Assembly: GCA_963729215.1 (NCBI GenBank)
Contig: CAVSND010000006.1
Coordinates: 248,001 to 312,000 of the forward strand
Reading direction: 5' to 3'
DNA length: 64,000 bases
Source of the DNA: CAVQJU01 sp963729215
GTDB taxonomy: Bacteria > Acidobacteriota > Vicinamibacteria > Vicinamibacterales > CAVVIG01
Part shown: positions 59,743-64,000 of the stretch, one piece after another
Numbering within the stretch: the stretch's first letter is position 1
How the letters are laid out: each line of letters starts with the position of its first letter
Position numbers and translations under genes: made by a program
The notes under the pieces: generated by a model
Told to the model about the DNA's origin: nothing
The model's database searches: none
What the model saw: the letters and a program-made list of their open reading frames with translations, nothing else

Positions 59743-60496
59743 ATGAGAAGACGCAAGCTGCTCATGGCAATCGTGGCGACGGTGACTGTCTGTCGCGCGG
59801 AAGTTGCGTATCCGCAGACCGCCGACGACATCGTCGAGAAGCACCTCGCGGCGATCGGTGGCCGCGCGGCGTTGGAGAAGGTCACGTCCCGCGTGACGAT
59901 CGGGACGATCTCCGCGTCGACGCCCGGCGGCGACCTGACCGGAAGCATCGAGGTGTACAACAAGGCGCCCAATAAATCGCGGACGCTCGTGAAGATCGAC
60001 GCGAGTCAGTTCGGCCTCGGCCAGATCGTCCAGGATCAGCGCTTCAACGGGACGACCGGCTACGCCATCGATACGCTTGAACGGAAACCGCGAGATCACA
60101 GGCGATCAACTCGAAGTCGCCCGAAGCACCGCGTTTCCGTCACCGCTGCTGAAGTACAAGGACGCGGGCGGCACGCTGGAACTGGTCGGGAAGGAAAAGG
60201 ACGGCGATCGGGACGCGTACGTCTTGCGGCTGACGCCGAAGACGGGACCATCGGCGCGGATGTTCATCGACGCGGAGACGTATCTGCTCACGAAGACCAT
60301 CATCACGGTCAACGTGCCGCAGATCGGCGGCAACGTGGAACAGACGGTCCTCGTCTCCGACTACCGCGTCGTCGACGAGGTGAAGGTGGCCTATCAGGTG
60401 AAGTCGGTCAACCAGTTTCAGACGCTGTCGATCACCACCACAAAGGTCGAACAGAACACGGCCATCGACGAGAAGATGTTTTCGAAACCCGAGTAA
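59743..60496 (+). CDS. exported LolA/outer-membrane-lipoprotein-sorting-like protein (one frameshift)
   Basis: The ATG at 59743 opens a signal peptide. A-D-D-I-V-E-K-H-L-A-A-I-G-G-R-A-A-L-E-K-V-T-S is the typical N-terminus of acidobacterial LolA-fold proteins. It continues through G-S-I-E-V-Y-N-K-A-P-N-K-S-R. An extra base near 60075 shifts the frame between Y-A-I-D-T-L and N-G-N-R-E-I-T-G-D-Q-L, and the rest lies in the next frame to 60496 (T-Y-L-L-T-K-T-I-I-T-V, V-K-S-V-N-Q-F-Q-T-L). Corrected length is about 250 residues. Such folds bind lipid or lipoprotein. It comes 80 bases after the hydrolase and may share its transcript. Confidence 0.72.
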
Positions 60497-60502
60497 AGGG
60501 TT

Positions 60503-61109
60503 TCAGCCATCGCGCTCACCCGGCACGTTGTTCCACGACCGGATGACCGGCTGGCTCAGGTCGTGGTCGTATCCGAGAACGCTCACGGATCCCGTGTGCA
60601 GGTAAAGGCGGCGGCCTTCTCGAGCCGCCATGTCGAGCCAGCGGACGGAAAGAATCCGCAGGATGTCCCGGTGCGCGAACAGCAGCACGTTCCCCGCGCA
60701 TTGCCGGACGCGATCGATCACGGCATCCGCACGAGCGGCGACGGCGCTCACCGTCTCTCCGCCCGGGCACCCGTCCTCGAACAGCCGCCATTGGGGGCGT
60801 TCGGTCCGGATTTCTGACGACCGGCGACCTTCATACGCGCCGTAATCCCATTCCATCAGGTCCGGGTCGGGCCGGGCATCGAACCCCGCCAGTTCGGAGG
60901 TTCGTCGTGACCGCTCGAGCGGACTCGTGAACACGTCGCCGAAACGCATTCCGCGCAGCAGGACACCCAGACGCCGGGCTTCGTCCTCCCCGCGAGGCAG
61001 TGAGCGGAATGTCCGTGCGGCCGGTGTGCTGGCCGGTGATCGTCCACGCGGTCTCTCCGTGCCGGACAAGCCAGACCTGCGGCAGCGGCGTTGCGTCCAC
61101 ATCAGCCAT
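60503..61109 (-). CDS. histidine phosphatase (phosphoglycerate mutase-like) with one frameshift
   Basis: The N-terminus in one frame is L-P-Q-V-W-L-V-R-H-G-E-T-A-W, with the catalytic R-H-G of the branch-1 histidine phosphatases, and T-G-R-T-D-I-P-L-T. Near 61003 the frame shifts to R-G-E-D-E-A-R-R-L-G-V-L-L. It then runs V-F-T-S-P-L-E-R-S-R-R-T, E-W-D-Y-G-A-Y-E-G and V-L-L-F-A-H-R-D-I-L-R, the second catalytic His, to the stop at 60503. Corrected length about 200 residues. Likely cytoplasmic, on a small phosphorylated metabolite; substrate unknown. Convergent with the LolA-like gene, six bases apart. Confidence 0.82.
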
Positions 61110-61338
61110 CGCTGTCCTAGAGTTTCACATCACCGAATAAACAAACCACGGATGACTGAAGTTCCTGCGGCACAGATGTCGTCGGATGGTACATAGCGCT
61201 CGAGCGTAGCGACGAAGGCCCGGCGAATCGAACGCATTCGGCCCGGCAGCAACGGCAGAAGTGAAGCTTGGTACGCACGATGCAGCCACGGGAAGCACGG
61301 ATGCGCTGAAGCTCATGCTTCTCAAAAGGGGACATCAC

Positions 61339-61782
61339 ATGAAGATTAATCGCATAGCGATGACGAGCGCGGTTGTGCTGGCGGGAGTGTTCGGGATGAC
61401 TCAGGGCCCGCGTGCACAAACACCTGGACAGACGACATCGACAACGACCACCACGCGGTGCGTGCCTGCCGATCAATTGGCGCGCGCCGGGGCGCCTGGA
61501 TCGGTGCCGGGGTCGACGACGCAACCGGGGTCGAGCGCGACGCCAGGATCGTCGACAACGGCGCCACCGCCATCGGCGTCCCCGGGAACAAGTCCCAACC
61601 CGGGCTCGGCCAGTAGTACGGCGGGACAGAACAATTCAGCCCGCAATGGATCGTCTGACGCCGCGGCATCCTGCCCTCCGGGGACAGTGCCTGTCACGCA
61701 GACCACGCAGCACAATCAACCGGCAGGCACAACGACAGCGCCGGACGCAACGCCCAGCACTCCTGCACCGCCTCAGAAGTAG
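61339..61782 (+). CDS. exported Ser/Thr/Pro-rich low-complexity protein
   Basis: 147 residues from ATG 61339, with A-A-G-G-G-G upstream. A signal peptide (A-M-T-S-A-V-V-L-A-G-V-F-G-M) ends near P-R-A-Q. The mature part is almost wholly Thr, Ser, Pro, Gly and Ala, with two cysteines (R-C-V-P-A-D and S-C-P-P-G). It looks intrinsically disordered, perhaps surface or spacer material. A strong hairpin follows the stop. Function unknown. Confidence 0.65.
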   Translation: MKINRIAMTSAVVLAGVFGMTQGPRAQTPGQTTSTTTTTRCVPADQLARAGAPGSVPGSTTQPGSSATPGSSTTAPPPSASPGTSPNPGSASSTAGQNNSARNGSSDAAASCPPGTVPVTQTTQHNQPAGTTTAPDATPSTPAPPQK

Positions 61783-61795
61783 AAACCGGACGAAG

Positions 61796-61825
61796 CCGGC
61801 AGCCAGAGACTTCTCTGGCTGCCGG
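61796..61825. terminator. bidirectional hairpin between convergent genes
   Basis: Thirteen perfectly paired bases (61796-61808 with 61813-61825) around the loop A-C-T-T, starting 13 bases after the plus-strand stop and ending 20 bases before the minus-strand stop. No long T-tract follows on the plus strand, so factor-independent strength is uncertain. Confidence 0.75.
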
Positions 61826-61845
61826 TCCTCATGTGTGCTTTGTTG

Positions 61846-63483
61846 TTAGTTCGAGACGGGCGACTTCAGCAGGCGCTGAAAGGCGGCCTGGTAAAAGGCC
61901 AGCTTCGCGGCGGGCACGGCTGATTCCTGTTGCGGCGTATCCGCGAGCACCATGACCTTGCTCGTCGCGACGTCCTTGAACCGCGGCCACTCCGGCAGGC
62001 CCTTGCCGTTCGGATCGCCGTTCGTGATGAAGTTCACCCAGTAGGACGACATGTTGTCCGCCAGCTTCGTGTCGACGTCGTTCCACGTCTGCGTCGGCTG
62101 GCCCTTGGGATTGTTCCAGGCAAACGAGATTTCCGCCGTGTGCGTCGCGCCCTGCGGCGACGGCTGGCCGTTCACCGTCTGGATGCGCGTGAAGAAGTAC
62201 GTGTACGCCTTCTTGCCGACCTTCGCCTGCGCCGCCGCCCACTGACGCATGTTCCAGTTGATTTCGTCCGCGCACGCTTCGTGCGCCGCACGCTGCGCAT
62301 CGGCGTCGTTCGCGGCAGGATAGAGCTTCAGGTACTCGCCCGCCATCTCGCCGAATTTACGCTCCGCGCCGCTCTTGAACGCGTCGAGCGTCATGCCCTG
62401 ACCGCCGCGGCCGGCCAGGCCCGCGGTCGGCCCGCAGATGCCGAAGTTCGCTTCGTCCTTGTTCGAACCGGTGAGGACGTCGACGGCGTTCTGCTTGCCG
62501 TTCGCGAACGTGTACGACAGGTCCTCCGGGATGAGATAGCCGTCGACGACCAGCCCCACGCCGAGCAGGCCTGTCAGCTCGTCCAGCGGCTTGGCGCGCA
62601 ATTCGGCGATCGTCCGCCCGTCGGCCGCCTTCTCTCCCCCGGCCTGGGCCTCGGAGGACGGCCGCATGCGGGCCATCGTGAGCCCCATCCAGCCGCCGCT
62701 CTCGGCAATGGCACGGTTGAACAGGCCCTTGGCCTGCGGCGACCCGACAAGCGCACCGATCATGTTCGCGCCAGCCGACTCCCCCGCAACCGTGACGTTG
62801 TTCGGATCGCCGCCGAACGCGGCGATGTTCCGCTTCACCCACTGCAGCGCGGCAATCGCGTCCATCATCCCGTAATTCCCCGAGGCGTTGTGGCCGGACT
62901 CCTTCGCCAGATCCGGATGGGCGTAGAAGCCCAGCGAGCCAAGGCGGTAGTTGAACGTCACGATGACGGGACCTTTGGCGGCGAGGTTCTCGCCGTCGTA
63001 CCACGACAGGCCGCCGGATCCGCCCGTGAAGCCGCCGCCGTAGATCCAGACCATCACCGGCCGGCGATCGCCGGCGGCCTTCGCGCTGGTCCAGACGTTG
63101 GCGTAGAGACAGTCTTCACTGCGCGCGGGTTCGCGGGGTGGGGCCTGCGCGCCCGCGGGAGGCGCCGGCGCCGGGCCCCTTCCCGCCCGCCCCGGACCGC
63201 CGCGTCCGCCGATGGGGCCTGCGGTGCACGGCGCGCCGAACGCCTCGGCGCTGCGCACACCGTCCCATTTGGCGGCCGGCTGGGGCGCGCGCCAGCGGTT
63301 CTCGCCGAGCGGCGGTGCGGCGAACGGAATCCCCTTGAACACGCGCACGGACGGCTGCGTGGTGGCGGTCGCGCCGGCAAGAAGACCGGTGTCGATCTTG
63401 ACCTGCTCCTGGATCATCGCGGAGGTTCGCGCCGTGACCACCGCAATGGTCCCGGCTGCCAGAAAGAGTGCGATTCGCTTCAT
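61846..63483 (-). CDS. exported type-B carboxylesterase/lipase
   Basis: 545 residues from ATG 63483, with a signal peptide (A-L-F-L-A-A-G-T-I-A-V-V-T-A). Family marks: F-K-G-I-P-F-A-A-P-P, E-D-C-L-Y-A-N-V-W (residues 123-131), Y-G-G-G-F for the oxyanion hole, and G-E-S-A-G-A with nucleophile Ser236. The acid is probably in G-S-N-K-D-E-A and the histidine in G-A-T-H-T-A-E-I-S-F-A-W. A Gly/Pro/Arg-rich insert (residues 90-118) is unusual. Likely periplasmic hydrolysis of carboxylic esters. Convergent with the low-complexity gene. Confidence 0.9.
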   Translation of the reverse strand: MKRIALFLAAGTIAVVTARTSAMIQEQVKIDTGLLAGATATTQPSVRVFKGIPFAAPPLGENRWRAPQPAAKWDGVRSAEAFGAPCTAGPIGGRGGPGRAGRGPAPAPPAGAQAPPREPARSEDCLYANVWTSAKAAGDRRPVMVWIYGGGFTGGSGGLSWYDGENLAAKGPVIVTFNYRLGSLGFYAHPDLAKESGHNASGNYGMMDAIAALQWVKRNIAAFGGDPNNVTVAGESAGANMIGALVGSPQAKGLFNRAIAESGGWMGLTMARMRPSSEAQAGGEKAADGRTIAELRAKPLDELTGLLGVGLVVDGYLIPEDLSYTFANGKQNAVDVLTGSNKDEANFGICGPTAGLAGRGGQGMTLDAFKSGAERKFGEMAGEYLKLYPAANDADAQRAAHEACADEINWNMRQWAAAQAKVGKKAYTYFFTRIQTVNGQPSPQGATHTAEISFAWNNPKGQPTQTWNDVDTKLADNMSSYWVNFITNGDPNGKGLPEWPRFKDVATSKVMVLADTPQQESAVPAAKLAFYQAAFQRLLKSPVSN

Positions 63484-63681
63484 AGACGTCTCCCTTGGGA
63501 CGGGTGTAAACCGGAGCATTCTACTTCGTCCACCGATCGGGCACACTCGGCGGGACCGATCGCCTCGTGAGCCGATTTGTCCCGGTTTTCCGCGTAACCC
63601 GTAAGAGAAGTGTTAGACTGCCCGCGCACTCGGCCCCATCGATCGCGCGGGTTTGAGTGGTTCGTCCACAAGGAGATCGCA

Positions 63682-64000
63682 ATGACCAGGCGCAGGCTTG
63701 CCGCGTATGCCGTGCTGTTGGGGATGTCTGTACTTGGTTCAGCGGGCGTGCACGCGCAGTGGCTGAATTACCGCACGCCGGGAATTCCCCGCTTGCCCGA
63801 CGGCAAGCCCAACCTCACAGCTCCCGCACCACGCACGGCCGAAGGCAAGCCGGACCTGACCGGCGTCTGGCTGCACGAACTGACCTCGGTGGAGGAAATG
63901 AAACGTCTCTTCGGCCCGCTGGTTGACGCAGCGATCAAGGTCGACGTGCCTGGCATGGAGATCGGCACACAGCACAAGTACGGGTTCAACATCCTGTTGG
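63682..64000 (+). CDS. exported K-P-D-L-T-G family protein, 3' end cut by the window edge
   Basis: The ATG at 63682 follows A-A-G-G-A-G with ideal spacing, and the frame stays open to the last base. A signal peptide ends G-V-H-A-Q, then W-L-N-Y-R-T-P-G-I-P-R-L, P-D-G-K-P-N-L-T-A-P-A-P-R and E-G-K-P-D-L-T-G-V-W. These match the start of the broken gene at 5823 (Q-W-L-K-Q-P-T-A-G-I-P-R) and the domain start of the C-half proteins at 27185, 41290 and 43485. About 106 residues are visible. Function unknown. Confidence 0.85.
   Translation, partial: MTRRRLAAYAVLLGMSVLGSAGVHAQWLNYRTPGIPRLPDGKPNLTAPAPRTAEGKPDLTGVWLHELTSVEEMKRLFGPLVDAAIKVDVPGMEIGTQHKYGFNILL

Noticed and set aside
61930..63570. A 546-residue plus-strand open frame
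   Set aside because: Antisense shadow of the carboxylesterase, Arg-rich, no domain or ribosome-binding site.

Overview
The window looks like a chromosomal segment from a high-GC, soil-type Acidobacteriota bacterium, most likely class Vicinamibacteria. This is inferred from gene content, not from a marker gene. Supporting features are paired DUF1592/DUF1552 genes with planctomycete-type cytochrome c motifs, DUF4159, DUF6152 and DUF5818-like proteins, and several paralogues of a secreted protein family with the motif K-P-D-L-[ST]-G. There are also Tat- and Sec-exported metallo-beta-lactamase-fold enzymes, and GC-rich or purine/pyrimidine-biased interspersed repeats. No tRNA, rRNA, CRISPR array, transposase or phage gene was seen.

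Layout. 0-4.3 kb (+): a DUF4159 protein cut by the window edge, an MBL-fold hydrolase, two small four-helix membrane proteins, cytochrome c, a HemG-like flavodoxin and an SRPBCC protein. 4.3-7.3 kb (-): ECF sigma factor, a double-VOC protein with a sigma-adjacent N-terminal segment, a broken K-P-D-L-S-G paralogue and a DoxX-like protein. 7.4-12 kb: a full secreted CBM/beta-helix gene and a diverged 3' copy of it, which together flank a proteobacterial-looking nadC plus EAL-domain fragment. 12-18.5 kb: a GT87-like membrane protein, an NHL-repeat protein, and a TAXI binding protein-histidine kinase-response regulator operon. 18.6-24 kb (-): a broken N,N-dimethylformamidase-like gene and small exported proteins. 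24-28 kb (+): a second set of membrane proteins, then DUF6152 and the split form of a two-domain secreted protein. 28-36.5 kb (+): PadR and a broken HAAS-type gene, DUF1592, DUF1552, ankyrin repeats and a second MBL-fold protein. 36.5-48 kb (-): GreB, exported hypotheticals, a lone RnfD/NqrB-like protein, two fused forms of the two-domain secreted protein with a DUF6152 gene between them, and NTF2-like, DUF883-like and BON proteins. 48.6-57.9 kb: TamB and BamA/TamA-like outer-membrane genes, SYLF and other envelope proteins. 58-64 kb: a TetR regulator and an alpha/beta hydrolase sharing one palindromic operator, a LolA-like protein, a phosphatase, a carboxylesterase and another K-P-D-L-T-G paralogue running off the end.

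Two themes run through the window. First, several families of interspersed inverted repeats sit at gene 3' ends, supplying stop codons and hairpins, and some run into the 5' coding parts of genes. Second, many genes carry single-base frameshifts while the reading frame is otherwise well kept. These could be recent decay or sequence errors, and the two cannot be told apart from one sequence. Most proteins appear to be exported or in the envelope, and many have no assigned function.
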